Source of the DNA: Pegoplata infirma
Lineage: Eukaryota; Arthropoda; Insecta; Diptera; Anthomyiidae
Length of the DNA: 64,000 bases
NCBI GenBank assembly: GCA_963921195.1
Contig: OY992539.1
Location: forward strand, 212,540,035-212,604,034
Direction: 5' to 3'
Part shown: positions 10,936 to 22,790 of the stretch, one piece after another
Layout: each line of letters begins with the position of its first letter
Numbering within the stretch: the stretch's first letter is position 1
The notes under the pieces: generated by a model
Databases searched by the model: none
Told to the model about the DNA's origin: nothing
Seen by the model: only the letters and a program-made list of their open reading frames with translations
Program-made: the position numbers and the translations under genes

Positions 10936-12685
10936 CTTGCTCACTATCAACTTTTTTGTAAAAAAAAATTGTTTTCTAAATCTTTTTTTTTAGTATTCTC
11001 AAAATTTCTAAATTCTGTTAACTGCATTTAGTCATTTCTACCTTTCATTATATTTTCTTTGGAAATCATGATATTTTACGTTTTATTCATAAAGTTTTTC
11101 TAGAGATGAGCACGAATTTTATTAAAAAAAAAATTATTTAAACTAAAAAACGTAGTAGTTTTTATTTTTTTGTATAATTTAAAACAAACTTATTTTAAAT
11201 CATGCTATCGTCTGTAGGGGTAAATGCAAAATTTCATACATTTTAAGTAGCTCTAGAAATAAAACTAAATAAAAACTAGTCGTGATTTAATGATAAATAA
11301 AAATTAAATTGAAGAAAAATATTAAGATAAAATTAAAAAAATTTACAAAATTAAAAAAAAAAAAAAATATATACATAAAGTTTGTTTCTTAAGTCTTTTG
11401 TTTAAGGGAAAATAATTTTTAAAAAATATTTTTTTTACAATCTTTTTTAAAGATTTTCAATTCTATGGATTTTGAAAAATTCTTTAAGACATAAGTGTCC
11501 CTTCCCAGCAAAATTTTCCGTTCCTTATAATCGATTCTAGAACGCATTATATTATCCTGCAATCAATTCCACTAAACATGGCAGAATTGATGATTTCACC
11601 GTCCAACAAAAATTAAAAAATATCGTTTAACACGAACTGGATATTATACGTTTGAAACTAGAGATTACATGTAGTAAAACTGCATTTACAGTTTTTCATT
11701 TCGTGATCCTGTTTCCTTTTAAAAGGACTTCAAAGTTTGAGAGGACAAAATTTTATAAAATATTTTTTTAAAATTTGTACTTGTCCTAGGATGCCACTAG
11801 TGCTACCAAATGAAAGAGGAGGATCTCCCCTAGTTTTCCTATTTTATTATTTTTACATATCAGGAACAAGGAGGTAAGTTACGTCCTTTAAAAAATGTGT
11901 TCTTTTGAGAATCTGTTGCAAAAAAAAAAAAAAATCCTGATATTAAAATTGTTTCTTTATCTCTTTATCTAAAATGTTCTCTCTAAGTTTGATTTAATTT
12001 TTTTTCTTCAGCTCTTTTAATAAATTTTGTTCCATACCACACACCTAAAATCTAGATCAAATATTATACTTTTAAATATTATTTTTATGCCTTAATTTTG
12101 TTTTAAAAATCTTACATTTTCTGCTTTAATTTTTTATTACTTTAGTACCAATTTTTTTTTTTTGTTCATCCTCTGATATTTTTTACGGTAACACCCCAAT
12201 TTGTTAACGCCCACAAGTTAATTGCATTTTTCGTTCAATACTCTCTACAATGTATATCCAAAAAAATACACAAAAAAACAAATAATAATGATTTAGTTAT
12301 CGACACGCTTACCAAAAGGGTCAGTATCACTACAAAAAAATCAACATTTTGACGTTAATAAAGAGGACGAAAAAAAGACCACTATGAAGAAGACAGCGTC
12401 ATGGACTACTATAAAAATAAAAACATTTCCTGAACATCTGTAGTGAAATTTTTTATTTTAGAATTCACTGGGTTTGTTTACTTGATGTCAGTGACTGTGT
12501 GTGGTAAATTGAGTTATGAAGGGTTTTTATTATATATATATTTTTTTTTATTATTTTTGTAGATGATGAGTTAATTATCCTTTCATCACATGCCGTAATT
12601 TGGGAGTTTATGAAATTTTTTTGTTTGATTTTTTCTTGTTCTTCTTAAGATCAATCAATATCAGCAAAATATTGAATTTTATTTT
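10936..12685. other. AT-rich spacer with one repeat copy and one edge motif
   Basis: The edge motif AAAGTTTGTTTCTTAAG lies at 11377-11404. A single arm of the CACCGTCC foldback repeat lies at 11597-11887 and is listed separately. The rest is AT-rich without a supported gene. Confidence 0.55.
11597..11887 (+). repeat. Solo arm of the CACCGTCC foldback family
   Basis: CACCGTCCAACAAAAAT, ACACGAACTGGATA, AAACTGCATTTACAG, CTTGTCCTAGGATGC and AGGAGGATCTCC follow in the same order as in 16974-17265, with inverse order in 17335-17595. Here only one arm is seen. Confidence 0.7.
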
Positions 12686-12714
12686 CAAGTTTCTGTCTTC
12701 AGTCTTTTGTTTTT
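12686..12714 (+). repeat. Conserved array-edge motif, left of array 2
   Basis: CAAGTTTCTGTCTTCAG followed by TCTTTTGTTT, a variant of the motif at 4723. It directly precedes array 2. Confidence 0.6.
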
Positions 12715-12752
12715 CGAAAAAATTTTAAATTTCTGAGAAAATTTGTTGGAAA

Positions 12753-13490
12753 AAAATCTTAGTTTCTGAGACATTTTTTCTATATAGAAAAAGTCTCAGA
12801 ATCTGAGAAATTTTTACAATATAGAAAAAGTCGCAGAATCTGAGACATTTTTCTTATAGAAAAAGTCTCAGAATCTGAGACATTTTTCTTATAGAAAAAG
12901 TCTCAGAATCTGAGACATTTTTCTTATAGAAAAAGTCTCAGAATCTGAGACATTTTTCTTATAGAAAAAGTCTCAGAATCTGAGACATTTTTCTTATAGA
13001 AAAAGTCCCAGAATCTGAGACATTTTTCTTATAGAAAAAGTCTCAGAATCTGAGACATTTTTCTTATAGAAAAAGTCTCAGAATCTGAGACATTTTTCTT
13101 ATAGAAAAAGTCTCAGAATCTGAGACATTTTTCTTATAGAAAAAGTCTCAGAATCTGAGACATTTTTCTTATAGAAAAAGTCTCAGAATCTGAGACATTT
13201 TTCTTATAGAAAAAGTCTCAGAATCTGAGACATTTTTCTTATAGAAAAAGTCTCAGAATCTGAGACATTTTTCTTATAGAAAAAGTCTCAGAATCTGAGA
13301 ATTTTTTTTTATTGAAAAAGTCTCAGAATCTGAGACATTTTGCTTATAGAAAGGTCTTTGATTCTGAGACAGTTTTACTGTAGAAATTTTTCTTATAGAA
13401 AAAGTCTCAGAATCTGAGACATTTTTCTAATAGAAAAAGTCACAGAATCTGAGACATTTTTCTTATAGAAAAAGTCTCAGAATCTGAATA
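12753..13490. repeat. Palindromic minisatellite, array 2 (35-bp unit, ~20 copies)
   Basis: Nearly identical 35-bp units between 12790 and 13320, each joining GTCTCAGAATCTGAGAC to TTTTTCTTATAGAAAAA. The units become ragged after 13320. Neighbouring units are almost perfect copies, which indicates recent unequal exchange or slippage. The central base of the first palindrome is A, unlike the T in the otherwise similarly oriented arrays at 21.2 and 41 kb. Confidence 0.95.
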
Positions 13491-13554
13491 AAGCAAACTA
13501 TACATTTTTTTTAAACTAATATAAATATATTTCCAAAATGCGTTTTTATCAATT

Positions 13555-13584
13555 AAAGTTTGTTTCTTAAGTCTTTTGTTTTTG
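13555..13584 (+). repeat. Conserved array-edge motif, right of array 2
   Basis: AAAGTTTGTTTCTTAAG followed by TCTTTTGTTT, in the same orientation as the copy at 12686. Array 2 is therefore bracketed by direct copies. Confidence 0.7.
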
Positions 13585-14856
13585 TAAAACAAATTTTATT
13601 TTTAAAACGAGCTGCCACCATATGTTCAATTGGAACTCAACTTTCTTCAATAAAGTACAAAAAAAAACTCCCACGTTGAATCATTAACAAGCACCAGTAA
13701 CATTTAACAAATCAATTAACCCACAAGAAAAAAAAGAAACATTTTTGGGTGAAATTTTCAAAAAAACTAATTTCATATTAATTGTTGATGAAACTATAAT
13801 TATAAACCATGACCATATAATTAGGCTACCTAAATACTAAAACAACTCAGAATTTAGAACTACCACAAGAAACTAAATTTAACATTTTATGGAAAAGTAA
13901 CCAAAAAGAAAAAACATGTAAATCATTTGAGTACAACAGAAGGCTAAAGATATAGACATTAAAATAGATCCGGGAAAACATATGTTATGACTTTAAAATT
14001 TCCACAAAAACTATTTACAGGAAAAAAAGGATATAACAAATAAATAAAACTAAATCAGCCAAGTGCTGACTTTTTGAAATATGTGTGTTTATTAAAAGTA
14101 ACATTTTTAAAATAACATGTCTCAAACAAATTATCCGGTAATTATGTGGTTTTAAAATTCAATAGTCATTTCGTATTTCCATTCATCATTTATATATTTT
14201 TACTTTAGTTACTTATTTTTTGTCTTAATTTCTTATTAAAACAAAAAAATTTCCATTTTCACATGTGTCGGGAATTAGCCATAAAGACAGAGAAATGATC
14301 TCGTAAAACAAATATGAAAATATTTAAAAAATATTCATGTACTCTGTATTACTTAAGCCTTGGGTTTTTCTTTGATTTTCAATATTTTTTTAATCTCTTT
14401 TGTTTTAACATGTCACTTCATCGCTTTTTGTTTTTTTGAATGAAACCATATATAAATTTTAAAATAAATATTAATTTTTTGCTTGAATGACTGCTAAAAA
14501 AATATGAAAACTGTTAAAAGGACATTAGTGCCGTATGCTGTTTTTTTCAGTTTTCTAAAGGATTATGTGTGATAAAAATCCTTGTTTTGTTTTTAGTGAA
14601 GTGCGTTCAACACACGTTCTAAGGATTTAAATAATTGCCAGGCAATTTGTGTAGGATTGTTTTATGCATGTTTAACTTTTTAACAAAATCATTAAGGTTA
14701 AATAAAGTCTTACAAACAAAAAAAAACATCAGCTGCCTTAAATGATGGATTTGTTTTGTTAAACCAAATATTTAAATATTAAAGATCAAAAAAAAAAATA
14801 TATATTAAAGATCAAAAAAAATAAAGTTCAAGATTTTTGAAAAAATTTTGATGTAA
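13585..14856. other. AT-rich spacer, no gene seen
   Basis: Low-complexity AT-rich DNA. I found no supported frame, TIR pair or array. Confidence 0.6.
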
Positions 14857-15800
14857 ATACATCAAAAGACTTTTCTATATAGAAAAATTGTCTCAGAATC
14901 TGAGACTTTTTCTATATAGAAAAATTGTCTCAGAATCTAAGACTTTTTCTAAATAGAAAAATTGACACAGAATCTGAAACTTTTTCTATATAGAAAAATT
15001 GTCTCAGAATATGAGACTTTTTCTAAATTGTCTCAGAATCTGAGACTTTTTCTATATAGAAAAATTGTCTCAGAATCTGAGACTTTTTCGATATAGAAAA
15101 ATTGTCTCAGAATCCAAGACTTTTTCTAAATAGAAAAATTGATTCAGAATCTGAGACTTTTTCTATATAAAAAAATTGTCTCAGAATCTGAGACTTTTTC
15201 TATATAGAAAAATTGTTTCAGAATTTGAGACTTTTTCTACATAGAAAAATTGTCTCAGAATCTGAGACTTTTTCTATATAGAAAAATTGTCTCAGAATCT
15301 GAGACTTTTTCTATATAGAAAAATTGTCTCAGAATCTGAGACTTTTTCAATATAGAAAAATTGTCTCAGAATCTGAGACTTTTTCAATATAGAAAAATTG
15401 TCTCAGAATCTGAGACTTTTTCTATATAGAAAAATTGTCTCAGAATCTGAGACTTTTTCTATATAGAAAAATTGTCTCAGAATCTGAGAATTTTTCTATA
15501 TAGAAAAATTGTCTCAGAATCTGAGACTTTTTCTGTAGGAAAAATGTCTCAGAATCTAAGACTTTTTCTATAGAAAAAATGTCTCAGAATCTGGGACTTT
15601 TTCTATAGGAAAAATGTCTCAGAATATGAGACTATTTTTCTATATAGAAAAATTGTCTCAGAATCTGAGACTTTTTCTATATAGAAAAATTATATAGAAA
15701 AAAAATGTCTCAGAATCTGAGACTTTTTCGATATAAGAAAAATGTCTCAGAATCTGAGGCTTGTCTTTGCGGGAAAAAAGTCTCAGAATCTGGAAAAATG
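14857..15800. repeat. Palindromic minisatellite, array 3 (37-bp unit, ~24 copies)
   Basis: Units join GTCTCAGAATCTGAGAC and TTTTTCTATATAGAAAAA with a TTG linker. Reverse-complementing the unit gives the array-5 type (GATTC centre, A linker), so this array lies in the opposite orientation to 36.68-41.46 kb. A truncated edge motif (CATCAAAAGACTT) stands at the left edge. Units after 15530 are shorter and more diverged. Confidence 0.93.
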
Positions 15801-16207
15801 TTTTAGAATCCGCGTATATTCACTGGTTGTCATCTTATTAGCAACGTTTCTTTAGTATATGCAATTTGTTGAAGACAAATTAACAATACTTTACGTTTTT
15901 ATTATCAAAAGAATATTTTTTTAAAAAATGTTATGTAGGTACTTTAGAAAGCTTTAATTTAAGCTTGATAGCGTTCAGATTGAGTAAATAATAAATGTGC
16001 TACGAGGGTCTATCTGGAAAATTAAATTATTAAAAGATATTTTCATAAAATTTTTTAAAAATATTTTTAAGTCAATTTTTTCCAAGTTCAAACATTAAAA
16101 AATGGTCCAATAGTTTTTTTTCATTAATCAACTAATTTTTCCAACAACCCAAACCAAAACTAAATTTTTTAAATACATAAGAAGAAATCTGCATTTTTTG
16201 ACGAGAC
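15801..16207. other. AT-rich spacer, no gene seen
   Basis: AT-rich sequence between array 3 and the next element. Nothing supportable. Confidence 0.5.
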
Positions 16208-16210
16208 TAA

Positions 16211-16812
16211 CAAGGGAAGTCTCCCTGGTGTCACCCTCCGATCTTCATGAAATTTGGATATGTTGTTAAGAACGAAAATTAATTCGACACATATTTTTTT
16301 TAGCGGCCCAAACTCATTTTTAGGGGGGTCGATTTGTATGGGGTGAAATTTATCTTTTTCAGTTTTTTACGATTTACGCCTATTTAAACAAAATAAGTAT
16401 AGGCATGTGTGATGTCAGATTAAAGGTATTAAAAATACCTATCTCGTGGTGCTAACAACGGGCCAAAGAAGTTAATATTTTTCAACTTATTAACAAAAAT
16501 GTGCTAAAATATTGGTATTTTACTCAATATGACGAAAAGTTGTGCATGTTTTGACACGTTCTTAGCACACGTAGATAGGTTTTCCAAAGACCTTTCATTT
16601 GGTATGCAACATGACTAGGTTTCTTTGCATAATACAGGAGATAAACGAAAAAAACTGAAAAATGGCCTTGTCTTCCCCCTTCCTTTTTACCCCCTAAATA
16701 TAAATTTGGGCCGCTAAAAAAAATACGTGTCCCTTTATTTTTTTTTTTTTGCTCTTGAAATTAAAACCGATTCCATAAAGATCCGCGGGTGACACTAGCG
16801 AGACTTTCCTTG
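16211..16812. mobile_element. CAAGGG-family TIR element, TAA duplication
   Basis: The ends are CAAGGGAAGTCTCCCTGG and the inverse complement of GCGAGACTTTCCTTG, with TAA on both sides (16208-16210, 16813-16815). Inverted similarity reaches about 170 bp inward (TTTTTAGCGGCCCAAA faces TTTGGGCCGCTAAAAA). It closely matches 54798-55389 along its whole length. It has no coding capacity. Confidence 0.82.
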
Positions 16813-16973
16813 TAAGTGAGACTTTTTCCTAATAGGAAAAATATTTTATGGGCCCCCGATTGGGCGCCAAAAAAAATGTGAAAGTTATTTCAGTTTCAAA
16901 ATTATTTTGATTTAGTTTTCAATATTTTTTAAAACTATATAAAAACTTTATAAACATATTTTGATAGTATTAC

Positions 16974-17595
16974 ACCGTCCGACAAAAATAAAAAAAGTCG
17001 TTAAACACGAACTGGATAATATACGTTTGAAAATAGAGACTAAATGTAGTAAAACTGCATTTACAGTTTTTCTTTTCGTAGCCCTGTTTCCTCTTAAAAG
17101 GACTTCAAAATTTTAGAGGATTAAATTTTGAAAAATATTTTTTTTAAATTTCTACTTGTCCTAGGATGCTACTAGTGAAAGCAAATGAATTAGGAGGATC
17201 TCCACTAATTTTTCTATTTTATTATTTTTGCATATCAGGAAATAGGAGATAGGTTACGTCCTTCCAAAACTTTATCCTTCATTATCATTCAAAATTTTCA
17301 ACAAAATATTTTTAACATTTTTTTAAATGACTTTATTCACATCCTTTTATTCTGATATGGCAAAATAAAAAAAATGGAAAAATTAGGGGAAATCCTCCTC
17401 CTTTATTTGCGATCACCAGTGCAAGTACAAATATTTAAAAAATATTTTACACAATGTATCCATAAAACTTTTAAGTCATTTTAAAGGAAACAAGATCACG
17501 AAATTAAAAACTGTAAATGCAGTTTTACTCAATTTGATCACTACTGTCAGACGTATATCATCCGGTTCATGTTTAATATTGGCTGTCGGAAGGTG
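16974..17595. mobile_element. Foldback element, CACCGTCCGACAAAAAT ends
   Basis: Left arm 16974-17265 and right arm ~17335-17595 are inverse copies: AAACTGCATTTACAG faces CTGTAAATGCAGTTT, CTTGTCCTAGGATG faces a diverged CTTGCAC copy, and AGGAGGATCTCC faces a diverged complement. The pair is flanked by direct copies of a GGGCGCCAA block (16851-16882 and 17608-17630). Those continue with a shared AGTTTCAAAATTAT segment and may mark a host repeat or a duplication. Confidence 0.65.
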
Positions 17596-17774
17596 CTAGA
17601 GGGCAGAGCCCCCTTTTGGGCGCCAATACTATATTGGAAGTCTTTTTAGTTTCAAAATTATGTTGATTATATTTTTGTTTATTTTTTTTAATATTAATGA
17701 AACACACTCCTTATAAAAAATGGCCTTGACATATTGAATGCATATACATGAAATGAACATCAATTTGATATTAA

Positions 17775-20160
17775 CCCTTTCACTACCGACTTTTTTTGGC
17801 TAGTAATTTCTTGACCAAAATTTGTGAATATGTAGATCTATGCAAAGTAAAAACTTTTTGTTGATTTCGTTGGTCTACCGCGCCCTCTAGCGGAGATATA
17901 TCCAACCAAACTTGAAGCTTTCACATGCAATATCTCCCGAACGAGTAAAAATTTTTCCAAAATTCGAATTTTGTATTTTTCGTATCGAAAAGTTCTACAA
18001 AATCCGCTTTTAAGAAAGCTTCTACGATTTTTATTCGATTTTTGAGAACTTTTTAACGTTTATTTTGTTTTGCAATTTTTTTACGTTATTTGAAAAATTT
18101 CCAGTTTGACACCAAATATTGCGTGTAGAGTCCATCTAAATGCAAATTTATTTTTCCGAGCAGATCTATCGTAAAGATAAGCCTTCAAAGATCAATCTTG
18201 TCAAAACAAAACACAAAAATGTTGTACGGTTGATTTTTAATGAATTTTTAAAGATGTGTACACTAGAATGGCTCGTTTTTGGGCTTTTCTCTCTGATCAA
18301 ATTCTAATACCCGCCAAAAGTGTCGGTCCCCTTAGGGTAACTCACGTGCAAAATATCACTCCGATCGGAGTTTATCTTCTGTCTCCACTTTGAGCCTCAA
18401 AATTGGGGTTTTTGCAAAAAAGGACTTTTTTTACAAAAAAATAAAAAAATTTAAGTTATTTTATTAAAATAATTAAAAAAATTTTTTTGTATAACATTTG
18501 ATCGTAAATACTTAAATATGAAATTTAAAGATTTTACGGTATCATTAACCCGTTCAAACTTGATACCAAAAAAATGGCATGATATTGGGGGCGTTCTCAA
18601 AACACCTTTTTTCAAAATTTGAAAATTTTATTAAAAAAAAAATTTAAATATACCATTTTTTCTTTCTGAATTCATTAAGAACACCTTGGAGAAGAAAAAT
18701 GTGAAATATGGTGGATATCCGTCGAGCCACTTTTTGGGAATCGCGGGGGGAAGTTAGCGGATTTCAAGGAAATGTTGGTTTTATCAATAATTTGGATTAA
18801 TAGTATCTTATAAATTTCATTTTTGGGCAAATCAACTGTTTTTTGGTGTCGTGGCATTCTATTAGATAACTTTAAGTCTGTCATGAAATCTTACCGATCT
18901 AGGACGTCTTTAACCCACATTGGCTGGGGGTCAAAAATGACCCCCGCAGGAAATTTGAAGTTTAGAGCTTAAATGTTGTACTATAAACAAGTATAAAACG
19001 GCTTTTATGCTTTTTACCCCAACTATTATTTCGTATTAATATATTATCTTTAAAAAAATCGTTAACCCTTCTTGGTAGGGGGTCAAAAATTACCCATTTA
19101 ATAAAAAGTATATATTTTTTATAGAAAATTAATTTCTGGCAGTCTATTTGATACCTTTAAATCAGCCATAAAATTTCACCTATTTAAGATATCTTTAACC
19201 CACATTGGCCAGGGGTCAAAAATGACCCCGGCAAAAACTTTTCGGCATAGTGCTTGAATTTTTTGATATCAAGAAAATTTATATTTTTTATTGAATGGGT
19301 CATTTTTGACCCCCTACCAAGAAGGGTTAACGATTTTTTTAAAGATAATATATAAATATGAAATAATAGTTGGGGTAAAAAGCACAAAAGCCGTTTTGTA
19401 CTTGTTTATAGCACAAAATTTAAGCTCTAAACTTCAAATTTCCTGCGGGGGTCATTTTTGACCCCCAGCCAATGTGGGTTAAAGACGTCCCAGATCGGTA
19501 AGATTTCATGACAGACTTAAAGTTATCTAATAGAATGCCACGACACCAAAAAACAGTTGGTTTGCCCAAAAATGAAATTAATAAGATATTATTAATCCAA
19601 ATTATTGATAAAACCAACATTTCCTTGAAATCCGCTAACTTCCCCCCGCGATTCCCAAAAAAAGGCTCGACGGATAACCACCATATTTCACATTTTTCTT
19701 CTCCAAGGTGTTCTTAATGAGTTCAGAAAGAAAAAATGGTATCTTTAAATTTTTTTTTTAATAAAATTTTCAAATTTTGAAAAAAGGTGTTTTGAGAACG
19801 CCCCCAAAATCATGCCATTTTTTTGGTATCAAGTTTGAACGGGTTAATGATACCGTAAAATCTTTAAATTTCATATTTAAGTATTTACGATCAAATATTA
19901 TACAAAAAAATTTTTTTAATTATTTTAATAAAAAAACTTAAATTTTTTTATTTTTTTGTAAAAAAAGTCCTTTTTTGCAAAAACCCCAATTTTGAGGCTC
20001 AAAGTGGAGACAGAAGATAAACTCCGATCGGAGTGATATTTTGCACGTGAGTTACCCTTAGGGGACCGACACTTTTGGCGGGTATTAGAATTTGATCAGA
20101 GAGAAAAGCCCAAAAACGAGCCACCCTAGTGTACACTGTAGTGTACAAGGGGAGTGAAAG
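17775..20160. mobile_element. TTAA-flanked element with CCCTTTCACT ends (piggyBac-like, non-autonomous)
   Basis: TTAA occurs at 17771-17774 followed by CCCTTTCACTACCGAC. The right end GGGGAGTGAAAG is followed by TTAA at 20161-20164. TTAA targets with C-rich ends are typical of piggyBac; assigning this element there is inference, since the matching ends are short (about 8-10 bp). The interior is a giant palindrome plus a left-only segment at 17790-18255. It carries no transposase. Confidence 0.55.
18256..20136. repeat. Near-perfect inverted repeat with ~865-bp arms
   Basis: Positions i and 38392-i pair across most of the length: GTGTACACTAG at 18256 faces CTAGTGTACAC ending at 20136, and the inner pairing continues to about 19120/19272. 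The loop is about 150 bp. The arms carry GGGGTCAAAAATGACCCC-type hairpins at 18926, 19078, 19297 and 19447, with another in the loop at 19212. Frames of 69 codons on opposite strands (18675-18884 minus, 19508-19717 plus) differ at only a few residues because they are mirror images. A transcript would fold into a long duplex. Confidence 0.9.
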
Positions 20161-20164
20161 TTAA

Positions 20165-21152
20165 GGCCTTAGCTGGGCGCCTACAATTATTCTGATTCTA
20201 TAATTTGGTATTTTTTTTTTCTAAAATTTTTTTAACACACTCGTGACATATTTAATGCAAAAAATTGATGCATGTCTTTTCAGTTTTGAAACTCAAAAAT
20301 TATAAAATCGAAATAGTTTTATTCAAACCTGAAAGCGCCCTTAATAGATTCATCTTAAGCTTCTATTCATGTCAATATTTGAATTTAAATTAACTCAAAA
20401 CCATTTTCTTCTCCAATTCTTCACCTTTAAATACTGCAACCATTCATTAACCACTTAAAAAACCTGCATAAATTATTAAATTGCAATTAACGTGGTCTTT
20501 TATTGCAGCAACACCTATGACATCATTAAACATATTTATTAGTTATTTTCTAATTCCTAAACATTACAAAAAAAAAAAAAAACATGAAGACAACACATTT
20601 ATTGTTATCACGTCATCATATGTCAGACAAATTTTTGCAACAAAAAGTAATAAAAAATAATAAAAAAAATAAATAAATTGTTCAAACTACCAAAGACCAG
20701 TGACTGTTGCATGTAATTACATTAGAATGACATTGTTAAGTTCTAACAACTCAAATAACAACAATAATAATTGCAAACAAATGTTCTCTTATAACTTCAT
20801 ATGGTCACATACGTGAATTGTAAATTACTGAAGGTTGTTTTTATAAAAATTTTGTTGCATACTAAAGGTTTTTTTTAATAAAAATAATTATGTATAAATA
20901 AAATATTGGAAAAAGGTGTGATTAAATATTATATTAATTTTATTAGAAAAAAATATTACAACAGACCAAACTTATGAATATTCATAGAATTTATTAAGTT
21001 TACATGGTATGGTAATATAATTTTAAAATTATAGAATAAAGTTTATTTTTAGATAGTAATATAATGGAAATTTTTAAAGATGAGTCTTGAACATGTAAAT
21101 AATAAACAAATTGTTCAGAAGATGGGTAAATTAAATTAGCATTAATAAAAAT
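20165..21152. other. AT-rich spacer, no gene seen
   Basis: AT-rich DNA with a poly(A) run near 20565-20582. No supported feature. Confidence 0.6.
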
Positions 21153-21177
21153 CAAAAGACTTAAGACACAAACTTTT
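21153..21177 (-). repeat. Conserved array-edge motif, inverted, left of array 4
   Basis: CAAAAGACTTAAGACAC followed by AAACTTT, the reverse complement of the motif at 4723. It stands about 30 bp before the first unit of array 4. Confidence 0.7.
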
Positions 21178-21207
21178 AATAAAAAATTTTTAATGTTAAA
21201 ATTTTTA

Positions 21208-22790
21208 GAAGAGAAAAAGTCTTAGATTCTGAGACATTTTTCTTATAGAAAAAGTCTCAGATTCTGAGACATTTTTCTTATGGAAAAAGTCTCAGATTCT
21301 GAGACATTTTTCTTATGGAAAAAGTCTCAGATTCTGAGACATTTTTCTTATCGAAAAAGTCTCAGATTCTGAGACATTTTTCTTTTAAAAAAAGACTCAG
21401 ATTCTGAGACATTTTTTTTATAGAAAAAGTCTCAGATTCTGAGACATTTTTCTTTTAGAAAAAGTCTCAGATTCTGAGACATTTTTCTTATAGAAAAAGT
21501 CTCAGATTCTGAGACATTTTTCTTATAGAAAAAGTCTCAGATTCTGAGACATTTTTCTTATAGAAAAAGTCTCAGATTCTGAGACATTTTTTTTATAGAA
21601 AAAAGTCTCAGATTCTGAGACATTTTTCTTATAGAAAAAAGTCTCAGATTCTGAGACATTTTTCTTATAGAAAAAAGTCTCAGATTCTGAGACATTTTTC
21701 CTTATAGAAAAAAGTCTCAGATTCTAAAACATTTTTCTTATAGAAAAAAGTCTCAGATTCTGAGACATTTTTCCTTATAGAAAAAAGTCTCAGATTCTGA
21801 GACATTTTTCCTTATAGAAAAAAGTCTCAGATTCTGAAACATTTTTCCTTATAGAAAAAAGTCTCAGATTCTGAGACATTTTTCCTTATAGAAAAAAGTC
21901 TCAGATTCTGAGACATTTTTCCTTATAGAAAAAAGTCTCAGATTCTGAGACATTTTTCCTTATAGAAAAAAGTCTCAGATTCTGAGACATTTTTCCTTAT
22001 AGAAAAAAGTCTCAGATTCTGAGACATTTTTCCTTATAGAAAAAAGTCTCAGATTCTGAGACATTTTTCCTTATAGAAAAAAGTCTCAGATTCTGAGACA
22101 TTTTTCCTTGTGGAAAAAAGTCTCAGATTCTGAGACATTTTTTCTTATAGAAAAAAGTCTCAGATTCTGAGACGTTTTTTCTTATAGAAAAAAGTCTCAG
22201 ATTCTGAGACATTTTTTCTTATACAAAAAAGTCTCAGATTCTGAGACATTTTTCCTTATAGAAAAAAGTCTCAGATTCTGAGACATTTTATCTTATAGAA
22301 AAAAGTCGCAGATTCTGAAACATTTTTCCTTATAGAAAAAAGTCTCAGATTCTGAGACATTTTTCCTTATAGAAAAAAGTCTCATATTCTGAGACATTTT
22401 TCCTTATAGAAAAAAGTCTCAGATTCTGAGACATTTTTCCTTATAGAAAAAAGTCTCAGATTCTGAGACATTTTTCCTTATAGAAAAAAGTCTCAGATTC
22501 TGAGACATTTTTCCTTATAGAAAAAAGTCTCAGATTCTGAGACATTTTTCCTTATAGAAAATAGTCTCAGATTCTGAGACATTTTTCCTTATAGAAAAAA
22601 GTCTCAGATTCTGAGACATTTTTTCCTTATAGAAAAAGTTCTCAGATTCTGAGACATTTTTCCTTATAGAAAGAAGTCTCAGGTTCTGTGACATTTTTTC
22701 CTTATAGAAAAAAGTCTCAGATTCTGAGACATTTTTCCTTATAGAAAAAAGTCTCAGATTCTGAGAAAATATTTCGGAATCTAAGAATTT
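21208..22790. repeat. Palindromic minisatellite, array 4 (35-37 bp unit, ~42 copies)
   Basis: The longest uninterrupted array of this kind. Each unit joins GTCTCAGATTCTGAGAC to TTTTTCCTTATAGAAAAA. The first ~11 units use 35-bp TTTTTCTTATAGAAAAA spacers, and later ones gain one or two bases to reach 37 bp. The length change is a step along the array rather than scattered, as expected from local duplication of blocks of units. Confidence 0.95.

Noticed and set aside
16851..17630. LTR-like direct repeats (GGGCGCCAA blocks) around the CACCGTCC foldback
   Set aside because: The shared part is short and diverged, with no primer-binding site, polypurine tract or gag-pol sequence between the copies.
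18675..19717. Near-identical 69-codon frames on opposite strands (18675-18884 minus, 19508-19717 plus)
   Set aside because: Their similarity follows from the palindrome arms. No known domain, low complexity in places, and one arm simply mirrors the other.
12753..22790. CRISPR-like look: regular repeats of 35-37 bp
   Set aside because: There are no unique spacers; the unit repeats end to end, the DNA is eukaryotic, and no cas genes are present.
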